In this document: in pieces, positions 34,277-44,626 of the stretch
Layout: the number at the start of each line of letters is the position of its first letter
Position numbering within the stretch: the first letter of the stretch is position 1
NCBI RefSeq assembly: GCF_000876655.1
Contig: NZ_JYCN01000018.1
Coordinates: 186,027-250,026, forward strand
Origin: Arthrobacter sp. SPG23
Lineage (GTDB): Bacteria; Actinomycetota; Actinomycetes; Actinomycetales; Micrococcaceae
Direction of reading: 5' to 3'
DNA length: 64,000 nucleotides
Made by a program: the position numbers and the translations under genes
The notes under the pieces: generated by a model
The model's input: the letters and a program-made list of their open reading frames with translations, nothing else
What the model was told of the DNA's origin: nothing
Databases searched by the model: none

Positions 34277-35619
34277 GCCTTGAGGACCCGGACGTGCAGG
34301 TCCTCATCCGCCGGAGTCCACGTGGCGGGGTCGGCATCTGACTGTTCGCCTGAGCGGATGTCCTTTACCTGGTGCTTTCCGTCATCGTCGGTGAACCAGA
34401 CGAAGGGGATGCCCCGACGGTCGGCGAACTTGATCTGCTTTCCGAATTTTTCCGCCTTGGCGGCCACCTCGGTGGAAATTCCACGGCTGCGCAGCTGTGC
34501 TGCGACGTCCTGGGCCGCGCCCCAGCTCTCATCGTTGTTCAGGGCAACGAGAACTGCGGTCGGCACCGAACGCGTGGCCTGCGCCAGTTCCTGGCTCAAA
34601 ATCCGGGAGACGAGGCGGGTGACGCCGATGGACAGGCCAACGCCCGGGAACTTCCGGTTTCCCTTGCTGGCCAGCGCATCGTAGCGCCCGCCGGAGCAGA
34701 TGGAGCCAAGCTGCTCATGGCCCACCAGGACTGTTTCCACCACGGTGCCGGTGTAGTAGTCCAGGCCGCGGGCGATGCTGAGGTCCGCCACCACCTTGCC
34801 CGGCGCCCGCTGCACCGCGGCGGCGATGACCTGCTCCAGCTCGTTCAGGCCCTCCTCCAGCAGCTCGTCCTTCACGCCCAGGGCGCGGACTTTGTCAACG
34901 AACGATGTGTCCTCGGTCCGGATGCCGGCCAGGTTCAGCGCCGCCTGGGCCTGTTCCTCGGAGGCTCCCAGCTCGTTCTTTAGCAGATCGGCCACCTTGG
35001 CAGGACCGATCTTCTCGAGCTTGTCGATGCTCCGCAGGACTCCGGCTGTATCCGTCAGGCCGATCCCGCGGTAGAAGCCTTCGGCCAGTTTGCGGTTGTT
35101 GATGCGCAGGCGGAAATCCGGGATCGGCAGAGCACTCAGGGCCTCGGCGATGACCAGCGCGATTTCGACGTCGTAGCGGAACGGCAGGTCGCCATCGCCC
35201 ACGATGTCGATATCCGCCTGCGTGAATTCGCGGGCCCGGCCCTCCTGCGGACGCTCACCGCGCCACACTTTCTGTATCTGGTAGCGGCGGAACGGGAACG
35301 CCAGGTAGCCGGCGTTCTCCACGACGTACCGGGCGAACGGCACGGTCAGGTCGAAGTGCAGGGCCAGCGAGTGGTGGTCGCCCTTGGCGGCCTTGGCGTC
35401 TTCGCCGTCATCGTCCTGCAGGCGGCTGAGTCCGTATACCTCTTTGTCGATTTCACCCTTGCGAAGGAGCTGGCCCACCGTTTCCACGGCGCGTGTCTCG
35501 ATCGAGGAGAAGCCGTGCAGCTCAAAGACGCGCCGCAGGGTATCCAGCACATGCAGCTCCACCAGCCGCTCCTCGGGAAGCCACTCGGGGAATCCGGACA
35601 GGGAGGCGGTGCGTGCCAT
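34273..35619 (-). CDS. hisS: Histidine-tRNA ligase
   Basis: 448 residues from the ATG at 35619, which has GAGGAG upstream; an earlier in-frame ATG at 35691 lacks support. Class II motifs are in place: the TVPFARYV and QIQKVWRGERPQEGRAREFTQ region (motif 2), the histidine-binding ARGLDYYTGTVVE, and CSGGRYDAL, then GVGLSIGVTRL (motif 3), with the anticodon-binding domain at the C-terminus. Normal length. Confidence 0.96.
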   Translation of the reverse strand: MARTASLSGFPEWLPEERLVELHVLDTLRRVFELHGFSSIETRAVETVGQLLRKGEIDKEVYGLSRLQDDDGEDAKAAKGDHHSLALHFDLTVPFARYVVENAGYLAFPFRRYQIQKVWRGERPQEGRAREFTQADIDIVGDGDLPFRYDVEIALVIAEALSALPIPDFRLRINNRKLAEGFYRGIGLTDTAGVLRSIDKLEKIGPAKVADLLKNELGASEEQAQAALNLAGIRTEDTSFVDKVRALGVKDELLEEGLNELEQVIAAAVQRAPGKVVADLSIARGLDYYTGTVVETVLVGHEQLGSICSGGRYDALASKGNRKFPGVGLSIGVTRLVSRILSQELAQATRSVPTAVLVALNNDESWGAAQDVAAQLRSRGISTEVAAKAEKFGKQIKFADRRGIPFVWFTDDDGKHQVKDIRSGEQSDADPATWTPADEDLHVRVLKA

Positions 35620-35888
35620 GGTGGATTTTCTCCTCAGGTAACAGAAGGCTGGAGTCCTTTGCCCGGTATTCCGATTCCGCCATGTGATCAAAAGCGGCGG
35701 TTAGGGCGGGAGTCCAGCCAGTCATGCATAAACTATGTGCGGCAGTCAGTTTATGCTTTCGGCGCCGGCAACTCTAATGGAGCACTGCTCCCATGAGGCG
35801 GGCGCATGCATCGCCTGCCACTTGCTGCCGGACACCGGACGTCGCCCTTGGCCCGTTCGGCGGGCCGGCCCGACAACCAGGAGGACTT

Positions 35889-36689
35889 TTGGCGGCCAGT
35901 TCACGGAGCGCCCGCGAGGCAAAGCGGCGCATCCAGCAAATGGAAGCGAAGCGCGAGCTGCGGCGGCACCAGGAGAAACGCCGCAAGCGCGACAATATCC
36001 TCGTGGTGAGTGCCGGCGCCGGCGCCGTGGTGCTCGCCGTCGTCCTCCAACTTACTGTCTTCGCAAGCAACCCCACCGAACAGGAATACGCTGCCGCGCA
36101 GGCCGGGCTGACCAGCCCGTCGGCGTCGCCCACGCCGGCGGCCACGAACGGCCCCAACATCCCCAAACCGGAGACAGCGGCAGGCAAGGTCTTCACCGGC
36201 GAGCTCAAGCTCAACAGCGGAGCCCTGGGCGTTGAACTCGACGGAACCAAGGCGCCGCAGGCAGCGGCGGTCTTCAAATCCCTTGCCGACGAGAACTACT
36301 ACAGCGGAATCAGCTGCCACCGGCTGACCACGGGCGAGAAGTTCGGCGTCCTGCAGTGCGGATCAAAGACCGGCGACGGACAGGGCGACCCCGCATACAC
36401 CTGGGGGCCCCTGGAAAACACCCCGGCGGACAACACCTACCCGGCCGGCACGATTGCCGTGGCACGGACCGGCGGCAACGCCTACGGCAACGGCACCCAG
36501 TTCTTCATCGTCTACAAGGACACGGCCATTCCGGCCGATGAGGCCGGCGGCTACACGGTGGTGGGCAAGGTGACGTCCGGCCTTGACGTGGTGACCAAGA
36601 TCGCCGCCGGCGGTATTAAGACGGGCGGAAGCGCAACAGACGGCGCTCCTGCGGAACCAGTCACGATAGACTCGTTCTCTCTGAAGTAA
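35889..36689 (+). CDS. Membrane-anchored peptidyl-prolyl cis-trans isomerase, cyclophilin type
   Basis: About 266 residues from TTG at 35889 (AGGAGG four bases before); the ATG at 35793 would add 32 residues with no ribosome site. A basic helical N-terminus (SAREAKRRIQQMEAKRELRRHQ) precedes a membrane segment (ILVVSAGAGAVVLAVVLQLTVF), a Pro/Ala linker and the cyclophilin domain, with ISCHRLTTGEKFGVLQCGS, GTIAVARTGGNAYGNGTQFFIVY and the final VVGKVTSGLDVV. It probably helps fold exported proteins. Two cysteines in the domain could form a disulfide. Confidence 0.9.
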   Translation: MAASSRSAREAKRRIQQMEAKRELRRHQEKRRKRDNILVVSAGAGAVVLAVVLQLTVFASNPTEQEYAAAQAGLTSPSASPTPAATNGPNIPKPETAAGKVFTGELKLNSGALGVELDGTKAPQAAAVFKSLADENYYSGISCHRLTTGEKFGVLQCGSKTGDGQGDPAYTWGPLENTPADNTYPAGTIAVARTGGNAYGNGTQFFIVYKDTAIPADEAGGYTVVGKVTSGLDVVTKIAAGGIKTGGSATDGAPAEPVTIDSFSLK

Positions 36690-36750
36690 CCAGCCCCGGC
36701 CTCCACGCTGCGGGCGCTGGTATTTCCCTCCAAGCGAAAGACTTTTAGCG

Positions 36751-38394
36751 GTGACAGACAGTCAGAAATCCGACGAAACAGTAACAGCAGCCTCCGAAGA
36801 AGCCGAGACCGTGGCTCAGGTGGTTGACGACGCACAGGCGGCTGGCAACGACGCAGCTGCCGAGGCTCCGGCAGATGCGCAGTCAGCAACCCAGGAAGTT
36901 TCCGCACCGGAGGCTGAGGCCGCACCCGCCGACGACGCCCCCGCGGCTGAGACACCCGCCGCTGAAGCAGCCGCACCGGCCGCCGACGACGAAGCTCCCA
37001 CAGCTGAGGCGCACGCCGCTGAAGCAGCCGCACCGCGTCCGGCAGCCCGTCCGGCGCCTTCACCGGCAGCCTTCGCGGCGCGGCCGAAGGCAGCGTCCTC
37101 TCCTGCAGTTCCCGTCCCCGCTCCCGTTTCCTCGGCTGCTTCCCTGGCCGAAGCCGCACGCTGGGGCCGCGTTGAAGGCGACGGCCACGTCTTCCTGACC
37201 ATCGACGGCGAAGAACACCCCGTGGGTCAGTACCCGGACGTCAGCGACGAGGAAGCCCTCGGCTACTTCGCCCGGAAGTACGACGACGTCGTGGCCCAGA
37301 TTGTCCTGCTCGAACAGCGGGTGGGCTCCAAGGCCCCCACCACCGACATGCAGAAGACGGTGACGCACCTTCGCGAGCAGCTGGCGGAACGCAACATGGT
37401 GGGCGACCTCCGCGCGGCCGAAGCCCGCCTGGATACGCTGTCCACCCAGATCGCGGAACTCGAGAAGGCCGAAAAAGCCGAACACGACGCCGTGCGCGCC
37501 GCCGAGCTGGCCGCACGCGAAGCGATCGTTGCAGAGGCGGAAGAAATTTCCGGCCACGATCCTGCACAGATCCAGTGGAAGACCTCCAGCGCCCGCATGA
37601 ACGAGCTCTTCGAAAGCTGGAAGACAGCGCAGAAGAACGGCGTGCGGCTGGGCCGCAGCAACGAGGACGCCCTCTGGAAGCGGTTCAGGGCAGCGCGGAC
37701 GGTCTTCGACCGCCACCGCCGTGCCTACTTCTCCCAGCTGGACAGCAACAACTCCGCAGCCAAGGCCGCGAAGGAAAAGCTGATCGCTGAAGCCGAGGCG
37801 CTGTCCACGTCCACCGACTGGGGCTTCGCAGCCGGCGAATACCGCCGCCTGATGGATGAGTGGAAGGCCTCACCGCGGGCCAGCCGCAAGGACGACGACG
37901 CCCTGTGGGCGCGCTTCCGTGCCGCCCAGGACGTCTTCTTCACCTCCCGGCAGGCAGCCAACGATGAGATCGACCAGGAGTACGGTGCAAACCTGACCGT
38001 CAAGGAAGCCCTCCTGGTCGAGGCGAACGCCCTGCTGCCCATCAAGGATCTGGCTGCCGCCAAGAAGGCCCTCCAGTCCATCCGTGACCGCTGGGAGGAA
38101 GCCGGCAAGGTTCCCCGTGCGGACATGGGCCGGATCGAAGCCGGGCTCCGGAAGGTGGAGGACGCCGTCCGACACGCCGAGGACGAAAACTGGAAGCGGT
38201 CCAACCCGGAGACCAAGGCGCGGACCAACAGCGCACTCTCGCAGCTGGAAGCCGCCATTGCCGGGCTCAAGGAAGACCTTGCCAAAGCGGAGAAGGCTGG
38301 CGACCAGCGTAAAATCAAGGCCGCCCAGGAGGCCTTGGAGGCCCGCCAGGCATGGCTGGACCAGATCTCGCGGTCGGCCAGCGAACTTTCGTAG
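36751..38394 (+). CDS. DUF349 domain-containing protein with low-complexity N-terminus
   Basis: 547 residues from GTG at 36751. The first about 130 are Ala/Pro/Glu-rich with repeats of AEAAAP units and probably disordered. The rest is almost wholly helical and charged, with several DUF349 repeats (LWKRFRAARTVFDRHRRAYF, LWARFRAAQDVFFTSRQA, ISDR-like W..A motifs) that form three-helix units. DUF349 proteins have no defined enzyme activity; some bind ribosomes or RNA. It stands in its own unit after the cyclophilin, with a strong hairpin 16 bases beyond its stop. Confidence 0.88.
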   Translation: MTDSQKSDETVTAASEEAETVAQVVDDAQAAGNDAAAEAPADAQSATQEVSAPEAEAAPADDAPAAETPAAEAAAPAADDEAPTAEAHAAEAAAPRPAARPAPSPAAFAARPKAASSPAVPVPAPVSSAASLAEAARWGRVEGDGHVFLTIDGEEHPVGQYPDVSDEEALGYFARKYDDVVAQIVLLEQRVGSKAPTTDMQKTVTHLREQLAERNMVGDLRAAEARLDTLSTQIAELEKAEKAEHDAVRAAELAAREAIVAEAEEISGHDPAQIQWKTSSARMNELFESWKTAQKNGVRLGRSNEDALWKRFRAARTVFDRHRRAYFSQLDSNNSAAKAAKEKLIAEAEALSTSTDWGFAAGEYRRLMDEWKASPRASRKDDDALWARFRAAQDVFFTSRQAANDEIDQEYGANLTVKEALLVEANALLPIKDLAAAKKALQSIRDRWEEAGKVPRADMGRIEAGLRKVEDAVRHAEDENWKRSNPETKARTNSALSQLEAAIAGLKEDLAKAEKAGDQRKIKAAQEALEARQAWLDQISRSASELS

Positions 38395-38410
38395 ACGCAG
38401 CGGCTGAAAA

Positions 38411-38456
38411 TACAGGCCCCGTTCCGGTTATCCACATAACCGGAACGGGGCCTGTA
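38411..38456. terminator. 20-bp perfect hairpin between the DUF349 and AbiEi-like genes
   Basis: TACAGGCCCCGTTCCGGTTA at 38411-38430 pairs perfectly with 38437-38456 across the loop TCCACA. The plus strand has no T-run after the stem, but the minus strand does (TATTTTC), so it resembles a terminator more clearly on the minus strand. Position suggests it ends DUF349 transcription. Confidence 0.7.
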
Positions 38457-38487
38457 CGCGTCTAAGGCAGCAGGAAAAGATAGCTGA

Positions 38488-39162
38488 ATGGCTACCCCGT
38501 CCCCCGTCCCCGCAAATGCCGGGCCCGCAGTTACCAGGCGCACCATAACCGGACGCACAACAACCGGGCGCATCGATTCCGGAGCAGCTGAGAACGGGCC
38601 GCCGGAGCTTTATTCACCCGGCCGTGTTTTCTCGTGGCCGGAATTGCAGGCCATGGCTGCAGACGGCATCCTGAGCCAGCTGTACCAGCGCGGGTACATG
38701 CTCCCCGGGACTGCCGCCACTCCCCAGTTGCGGGCCCGCGCAGCCTCGTTCGCCGTGCCGCCTGCTATCCGGCAGCGGGTCGTTGCGGGCCGGATGACTG
38801 CAGCCTGGATTTACGGCTGCGCCGGGGAACCGGACCGGCTTGCCCTGCTCGTGGATGCCAGCCGGCGAGTCTCCAGCCTGAGGTCCACCCGCGGTTGCAC
38901 CCTGCACGAGGTGAGGCTCGGTCCGTTCGATGTTGTCAGCCTCGGCGGCCTGATGGTTTCCAGCCCGCTGCGGACCGCGTTGGACATCGCCCTCCACGTG
39001 GACGCAGAGCGGGCACTGCCTGCCCTCCGAAAAATGCTGGCGAGCCCCGAACTGGACGTGAGGCTGCGGCTGCTGACCCTCGCTGTCGAAGCCACTCCCC
39101 GCGTTCCGCACAAGAAGGCGGCCCTCGAAAAACTCTCAGCCCTCCAAGAACAGCCTGGTTAG
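38488..39162 (+). CDS. AbiEi-like DNA-binding protein, no partner toxin seen
   Basis: 224 residues. The middle holds a winged-helix-like stretch (VFSWPELQAMAADGILSQLYQRGYMLPG) and then the AAWIYGCAG and SPLRTALDIALHVDAERALPAL blocks that recur in AbiEi-type antitoxin and related actinobacterial proteins. Type IV toxin-antitoxin systems pair AbiEi with the AbiEii nucleotidyltransferase toxin, which is absent here; relA/spoT follows convergently. Many actinobacteria carry such solitary genes, so a role other than abortive infection is likely. Assignment rests on motif memory only. Confidence 0.6.
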   Translation: MATPSPVPANAGPAVTRRTITGRTTTGRIDSGAAENGPPELYSPGRVFSWPELQAMAADGILSQLYQRGYMLPGTAATPQLRARAASFAVPPAIRQRVVAGRMTAAWIYGCAGEPDRLALLVDASRRVSSLRSTRGCTLHEVRLGPFDVVSLGGLMVSSPLRTALDIALHVDAERALPALRKMLASPELDVRLRLLTLAVEATPRVPHKKAALEKLSALQEQPG

Positions 39163-39204
39163 AAGCGAGCAATGCGCGCGAGTAGCACGGAGCCCGCCTG
39201 TACG

Positions 39205-41613
39205 TTAGCTGCGCCGGCGGTTTCCGGTGGTCCGGTACACGTCGAACACGCCGTCGATCCGGCGCACCGCACTGAGCACGTGGCTGAGGTACTTGGGATC
39301 GCCCATTTCGAAGGCGAACTTCGAGATGGCCACCCGGTCGGTGGATGTGTGCACACTGGCAGCCAGGATGTTGACATGGTTTTCGGAGAGGATCCGGGTG
39401 ACATCGGAGAGAAGTGACTTCCGGTCCAGCGCCTCCACCTGGATCTCCACCAGGAAGACGCTGGACTGGGTGGGCGCCCATTCGACCTCCACGATGCGGT
39501 CCGGCTGGTCCTTCAAGTCCGAAACATTGGTGCAGTCCGTGCGGTGCACCGATACTCCGGATCCCCTGGTCACAAAGCCAAGGATGGGATCAGGGGGTAC
39601 CGGCGTGCAGCAGCGGGCCAGCTTGACCCACACGTCGCCCACGCCACGGACAATCACGCCGGAGTCGGAGTACTTCGTCTTGCTGACCTGCGTGGGGATG
39701 CTGACCTCTGTCAGGTCATCCTCCGGCCCCTCATTGCCGCCAAGTGTCTCCACGAGGCGTTCCATCACGGACTGGGCTGACGTGTGTCCGTCGCCCACAC
39801 CGGCATAGAGGCCGGAGATGTCCACGTACTTGAAGTGCTGGGCCACCTCAGCGAGGGCGTCATGGGTCATCAGGCGCTGCAGGGGAAGGTTCTGCTTGCG
39901 CATCGCCTTCGTCAGGAGCTCCTTGCCGCGGTCAATGGCCTCTTCGCGGCGCTCCTTGCTGAACCATTGCCTGATCTTATTGCGCGCGCGGGCGCTCTTG
40001 ACAAAGTGCTGCCAGTCCTGGCTGGGTCCGGCGCCCTCTGCCTTGGAGGTGAAGATTTCCACCCAGTCGCCATGGTTGAGTTCGCTGTTGAGCGGAACCA
40101 GCTTGCCGTTGACCCTGGCGCCGATGGTCCGGTGGCCCACTTCGGTGTGGACGGCGTACGCGAAGTCGACGGGGGTCGACCCGGCCGGCAGTGCCATGAC
40201 CTCACCCTTGGGCGTGAACACAAACACTTCGCGGGCGTTGATTTCGAACCGCAGGGAGTCCAGGAATTCGCCGGGATCGGACGTTTCCTGCTGCCAGTCA
40301 ACGAGTGACCGCAGCCAGCCCATGTCGCCGTCGCGCGGGCTTCCGGGGCCGGCGGCCGTCCTGTTCGGCTGGTCCTTGTACTTCCAGTGCGCCGCGACAC
40401 CGTACTCGGCGCGGCGGTGCATCTCGTGGGTCCGGATCTGGATCTCCACCGGCTTGCCGCCCGGACCGATGACCGTGGTGTGCAGGGACTGGTACATATT
40501 GAACTTGGGCATCGCGATGTAGTCCTTGAACCGGCCCGGGAGCGGGTTCCAGCGCGAATGCAGCGTACCGAGGGCTGCGTAACAGTCACGGACAGAGTCC
40601 ACCAGGACCCGGACGCCCATAAGGTCGTTGATGTCGTCGAAGTCCTTGTCGCGGACAATCATCTTCTGGTAGATCGAGTAGTAGTGTTTGGGCCGGCCCG
40701 TGATGGTGGCCTTGATCTTGGCCGTCCGGAGATCTTCGGTGATCTGGTTCCGGATAACGCTCAGGCTCTTTTCACGCTCCGGGGTCCGGTCCCCCACCAT
40801 CCGCACGATTTCCTCGTACACCTTCGGGTACAGCGCCGCGAATGACAGGTCTTCGAGCTCCCACTTGATGGTGTTCATGCCGAGCCGGTGCGCCAGCGGC
40901 GCGAAGATTTCCAGGGTCTCGCGGGCTTTGCGGGCCGAGGACTCAGCCGACACGAAGCGCCAGGTACGGGCATTATGCAGCCGGTCGGCGAGTTTGATCA
41001 TCAGCACCCGGATGTCCTTGGCCATCGCCACGACCATCTTGCGGACCGTTTCGGACTGGGCGGCTTCACCGAAGCTCACCTTGTCCAGCTTTGTGACCCC
41101 GTCAACGAGCATGGCCACTTCGGGGCCGAAGTCCCTCTTGAGGTCCGCCAGCGTGTACGGCGTATCTTCAACGGTGTCGTGCAGGAGGGCGGCTGCCAGC
41201 GTGGTGCCGCTCAGCCCCAGTTCGGCCAGGATGGTGGCCACTGCGACAGGGTGGGTGATGTACGGATCGCCGCTCTTGCGCTTCTGCCCCCGGTGGCTCT
41301 GTTCGGCCACCACGAACGCACGCTGGATGAGGTCGAAATCCTCTTTGGGGTTGTTGGCCCTGACGGTGCGGAGCAACGGTTCGAGTATGGGTGAATACGT
41401 CGCCGTACCGCGGCCTGTCAGCCGGGCCAGCCGGGACCTGGTGCGTTCGCGGCGTCCGGGGAAGGTCGGCCGGAACCCGGAACTGTCAACCGGCACGCCT
41501 GCGTCCGGGCGCCCGGACGCAACCAGACCGGTCTGCGGCCCCTGGCCCGGACCTTCACCACCGTCGGCCGTTGGCGCCGACGTCGAACGTTCTTCCAATG
41601 AAGCACCCCTCAC
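39205..41613 (-). CDS. rel: Bifunctional (p)ppGpp synthetase/hydrolase (Rel)
   Basis: 802 residues with the full RelA/SpoT order. The HD hydrolase domain has [12 protein letters not shown] and HDTVED (about residue 145), which is intact, and [11 protein letters not shown]; the synthetase domain has the [15 protein letters not shown] and [19 protein letters not shown] region; TGS ([17 protein letters not shown]), a zinc-finger-like [10 protein letters not shown], and a C-terminal ACT domain follow. Both catalytic halves look active, as is normal for the single Rel of actinobacteria. Its first 55 residues are a disordered extension. The secF terminator lies upstream, so it has its own promoter. 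Confidence 0.95.
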   Translation of the reverse strand: MRGASLEERSTSAPTADGGEGPGQGPQTGLVASGRPDAGVPVDSSGFRPTFPGRRERTRSRLARLTGRGTATYSPILEPLLRTVRANNPKEDFDLIQRAFVVAEQSHRGQKRKSGDPYITHPVAVATILAELGLSGTTLAAALLHDTVEDTPYTLADLKRDFGPEVAMLVDGVTKLDKVSFGEAAQSETVRKMVVAMAKDIRVLMIKLADRLHNARTWRFVSAESSARKARETLEIFAPLAHRLGMNTIKWELEDLSFAALYPKVYEEIVRMVGDRTPEREKSLSVIRNQITEDLRTAKIKATITGRPKHYYSIYQKMIVRDKDFDDINDLMGVRVLVDSVRDCYAALGTLHSRWNPLPGRFKDYIAMPKFNMYQSLHTTVIGPGGKPVEIQIRTHEMHRRAEYGVAAHWKYKDQPNRTAAGPGSPRDGDMGWLRSLVDWQQETSDPGEFLDSLRFEINAREVFVFTPKGEVMALPAGSTPVDFAYAVHTEVGHRTIGARVNGKLVPLNSELNHGDWVEIFTSKAEGAGPSQDWQHFVKSARARNKIRQWFSKERREEAIDRGKELLTKAMRKQNLPLQRLMTHDALAEVAQHFKYVDISGLYAGVGDGHTSAQSVMERLVETLGGNEGPEDDLTEVSIPTQVSKTKYSDSGVIVRGVGDVWVKLARCCTPVPPDPILGFVTRGSGVSVHRTDCTNVSDLKDQPDRIVEVEWAPTQSSVFLVEIQVEALDRKSLLSDVTRILSENHVNILAASVHTSTDRVAISKFAFEMGDPKYLSHVLSAVRRIDGVFDVYRTTGNRRRS

Positions 41614-41677
41614 GACCCGTTAATTATTCCAGTCTATTCCCGCGGCAGGGCACTTCTGTAACCGTAACGCAGATGCG

Positions 41678-41716
41678 AAGGGCCGGACCCCGTCAGAGTG
41701 ACGGAGCCCGGCCCTT
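41678..41716 (-). terminator. Hairpin terminating the secDF unit
   Basis: AAGGGCCGGACCCCGTC at 41678-41694 pairs with the inverse arm ending at 41716, with two mismatches in a 17-base stem. It sits 15 bases after the secF stop on the minus strand; a short C/T-rich tail follows. Confidence 0.65.
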
Positions 41717-41730
41717 CAGGCACGGACAGC

Positions 41731-42753
41731 TCAGGTTGTTGCAGTCTCCGGCGCTGCCGTTTCCTTGGCAGCAGAATCGGCCCGGCGGCGATCAACGCGT
41801 TCGGCCTGCTTGACCAGCTGCGGTTCGCCCTGGCGCAACCATGCGTACAGCGGGGCCGCGATGAAGATGGTCGCCGCGGTACCGATCAGGATGCCAACGA
41901 AGAGGGCCAGCGAAAGATCGCGCAGGGTACCGGCGCCCAGGAGGCCGGCCCCGATGAACAGGATCGCACCGACGGGAAGGATGGCAACCATCATCGTGTT
42001 GATGGACCGGACCAGGGTCTGGTTGACGGCCAGGTTGACCTCCTCCGCAAAGGTGCGGCGGGTGGAGGCCTCGATGTCTGCGGTGTTTTCGCGGATCTTG
42101 TCGAACACCACCACTGTGTCGTACAGCGAGTAGCTGAGCACCGTCAGGAACCCGATGATGGCGGACGGCGTGACTTCGAAGTCGCTGAGGGCGTAAACGC
42201 CCGCCGTAACGAACATGGTCACGAGCATGCCGACCAAGGCCGAAAGCGACATCTTCCAGGTGCGGAAGTACAGCGCCATCAGGACCGCCGCGATGACAAC
42301 GAAGATCACCAGACCCAGGAGGGCCTGCTTAGTGACATCCGCGCCCCAGGTGGGACCGACGAACGTGGAGGTCACCTCGTTGTCCGTGACGCCGTAGGCG
42401 GTGGTCAGCCCCTCCTTAATCCGGAGGGTTTCGTCATCGGTGAGCTTGTCCGTCTGGATCCGCATGGTGTTGCCGGCAACGTTGGCCACGCGGGGAATGC
42501 TGCCCTCCACAACATCCTGGACGGCCTTTTCGCCGAGGGACGCATCCGTGGTCTTCACGTTGGACACGGTGAATTCGGACCCGCCCCGGAACTCGATGCC
42601 GAGGTTGAATCCGCCCTTGGCCACCGGGAGGAGGATGGACAACGCCACGGCAACGGCCGCAATCAGGAACCAGATCTTCTTGGCGCCGACGAAGTTGTAC
42701 GAGCGCTTGCCCGTGTAGAGCTCATTACCGAACGTGGCAAAATTCGTGGTCAT
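41731..42753 (-). CDS. secF: Protein translocase subunit SecF
   Basis: 340 residues, six membrane segments. SecDF uses the proton gradient to pull preproteins through the SecYEG channel outside the membrane. GIEFRGGSEFTVS near residue 45 is the conserved first-loop motif, and TVLSYSLYDTVVVFDKIRENT and TRSINTMMVAILPVGAILFIG (with one change) match the SecF proton-relay helices. A C-terminal charged tail (DRRRADSAAKET) is cytosolic. It begins one base behind secD. Confidence 0.95.
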   Translation of the reverse strand: MTTNFATFGNELYTGKRSYNFVGAKKIWFLIAAVAVALSILLPVAKGGFNLGIEFRGGSEFTVSNVKTTDASLGEKAVQDVVEGSIPRVANVAGNTMRIQTDKLTDDETLRIKEGLTTAYGVTDNEVTSTFVGPTWGADVTKQALLGLVIFVVIAAVLMALYFRTWKMSLSALVGMLVTMFVTAGVYALSDFEVTPSAIIGFLTVLSYSLYDTVVVFDKIRENTADIEASTRRTFAEEVNLAVNQTLVRSINTMMVAILPVGAILFIGAGLLGAGTLRDLSLALFVGILIGTAATIFIAAPLYAWLRQGEPQLVKQAERVDRRRADSAAKETAAPETATT

Positions 42754-44511
42754 TTACTTACCCTCCTTGGACGTGCTCTTGGAGGAACCGGCGAGCTGCT
42801 GCTGCTTTTCCGCCAGTCGGCGTTCTGCAATGGTCATCCGGCGCTCCGCTTCGGCGGCTGCTCCGGTGTTCTTGGCGCGCACCACGGCCGGCTTGTCCTC
42901 CGGTGTGCGGATCCTGCCGGCACCGCGGTAGAGAGGCACGGCGCCGAGGCGCTTCGGGTCGAGGCCGGAGAACTTGTGGCCCTCGCCGAAGAACTTGGTG
43001 CGGGCAAGGAGCTGCAGGGTCGGGTGGGTGAACATGAACACGACGATGAGGTCGGCAATGGCCGTGAGGCCCAGGGTGAATGCGAAGCCGCGTACGTTGC
43101 CCACGGCCACGAAGTAGAGAACCAGTGCTGCCAGCAGGTTCACTGCCTTCGACGCCAGGACGGTGCGCTTGGCACGCTTCCAGCCGTTCTCCACGGCGGA
43201 GACCAGGCCGCGGCCTTCGCGCAATTCATCACGGATTCGTTCGAAGTAGACGATGAAGGAGTCGGCTGTCTGGCCGATGGCCACGATGAGGCCGGCGACG
43301 CCGGCGAGTGACAGCCGGTAGTTTTCGGTCCAGCCCAGGATGGCAATGGCCAAGTAGGTCAGCGCTCCGGCAACCACGAGGGAGAAGATCGTGACAAATC
43401 CCAGCGCGCGGTACTGGAAGAGCGAGTAGACCACCACCAGGAGCAGGCCAATCAGGCCCGCGAGCAGACCCATCCGGAGCTGCTCACCGCCCAGCGTTGC
43501 GGAAATCTGCTGTTCGCTCTGGATATCGAAGCTGATGGGGAGTGCGCCGAACCGGAGCTGATCGGACAGTGCTTTCGCTGTATCCTCCGTGAAACCGCCC
43601 GTGATCTGGGGACGGCCGTCCGTGATCACTGCGAGGGAACGCGGGGCGGAGATGACCTGGTCATCGAGGACAATCGCGAACTGGGCCTTGGGATCGTTAC
43701 CGGATTCGCCGCCGGCCGCCACGAAGAACTGGTACAGGCGTTCGGTGACTTCCTTGAACTTGGCGGTGCCTGCCTCGTCAAACTGGATGTTCACTGCCCA
43801 TTCATTGGTGACGGCACCCTGTGCGCCCTGCTGCAGCTGGAAGGAGGAGGACTTGATGTTCGAGCCCTTCACTTCCACCGGACCCAGGATGTACTTGATG
43901 GCCGGGGACGTGGCCGTTGCAGGCTCACACGTGACCAGCGGCTTGGCGGGGTCCGAGCGCTCCTGCTTGTCCTGCGACGGGTTGTCGCAGTCCAGGGTCT
44001 CGAACTTCTTGTACACGTCCGGCGTCACCCAGTTGACGTCGCTGCTGTTGGTCGGCGCGGCCGTCGGCTTGGGCAGCTTGTCTTCCGGCGTCTGTGATTC
44101 CGCGGGCACAGCGGCGCCGGGGCCGGCCTGCAGCACGGGCCGGAAGTTCATGTCGGCGGAGGCCTGGATGAGGGCGCGGGTCTCCTTGGAAGGCGTGCCC
44201 GGGAGGCTGACCACCACATTGCGGCCGGACTGCGTACTGATTTCAGCTTCCGCCACGCCTGAGCCGTCCACGCGCTGGCGGATGATCGCAACGGCCTGGT
44301 TGAGCTGATCCTCGTTGATGTCCGAACCGCCCTCCACCTTGGGCGCCAGGATCATCTGGGTACCGCCTTCAAGGTCGAGGGCAAGCTTTGGTGCCCAGCT
44401 GGCCTGGCCGGACATGGTGCCGCCGGCGAGCACGGCTGTCATGACGGCGAGGATAACGCCGAGCCAGACCAGCACTCTGCGTGCTGAGTTTTTGGGGCCA
44501 GTACGTGCCAT
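42754..44511 (-). CDS. secD: Protein translocase subunit SecD
   Basis: 585 residues, six membrane segments with a large periplasm-equivalent first domain. The first loop has LALDLEGGTQMIL, the conserved D/E-GG motif; the C-terminal half has GLIVAIGQTADSFIVYFERIRDELREG, the proton-relay helix 4 with its aspartate, and AFTLGLTAIADLIVVFMFTHP. Compared with shorter SecD proteins it has an inserted Pro/Ser-rich stretch (SQTPEDKLPKPTAAPTNSSD) in the head domain and a Lys/Glu-rich tail. Part of yajC-secD-secF on the minus strand. Confidence 0.96.
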   Translation of the reverse strand: MARTGPKNSARRVLVWLGVILAVMTAVLAGGTMSGQASWAPKLALDLEGGTQMILAPKVEGGSDINEDQLNQAVAIIRQRVDGSGVAEAEISTQSGRNVVVSLPGTPSKETRALIQASADMNFRPVLQAGPGAAVPAESQTPEDKLPKPTAAPTNSSDVNWVTPDVYKKFETLDCDNPSQDKQERSDPAKPLVTCEPATATSPAIKYILGPVEVKGSNIKSSSFQLQQGAQGAVTNEWAVNIQFDEAGTAKFKEVTERLYQFFVAAGGESGNDPKAQFAIVLDDQVISAPRSLAVITDGRPQITGGFTEDTAKALSDQLRFGALPISFDIQSEQQISATLGGEQLRMGLLAGLIGLLLVVVYSLFQYRALGFVTIFSLVVAGALTYLAIAILGWTENYRLSLAGVAGLIVAIGQTADSFIVYFERIRDELREGRGLVSAVENGWKRAKRTVLASKAVNLLAALVLYFVAVGNVRGFAFTLGLTAIADLIVVFMFTHPTLQLLARTKFFGEGHKFSGLDPKRLGAVPLYRGAGRIRTPEDKPAVVRAKNTGAAAEAERRMTIAERRLAEKQQQLAGSSKSTSKEGK

Positions 44512-44626
44512 TGTCGATCTTTCTATTGTTTACGGAGGAGCCGCCGGGGTGAGCTGGGCTCACACACCGGCGGCAGCCCGCGGCCGTCGTTCGTTCTACT
44601 TAGCGGGACTTGGCGGGAACGCCAGA

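Noticed and set aside
31330..34341. Very long plus-strand open frame antisense to aspS and running into the permease gene
   Set aside because: It is a mirror of high-GC codon bias in aspS; its product is low-complexity Gly/His/Val-rich and matches nothing, and aspS itself is intact.
41698..43311. Long plus-strand open frame antisense to secF and secD
   Set aside because: Shadow of the real genes; composition is antisense-like (Gly/His/Asp-rich) and there is no ribosome site.
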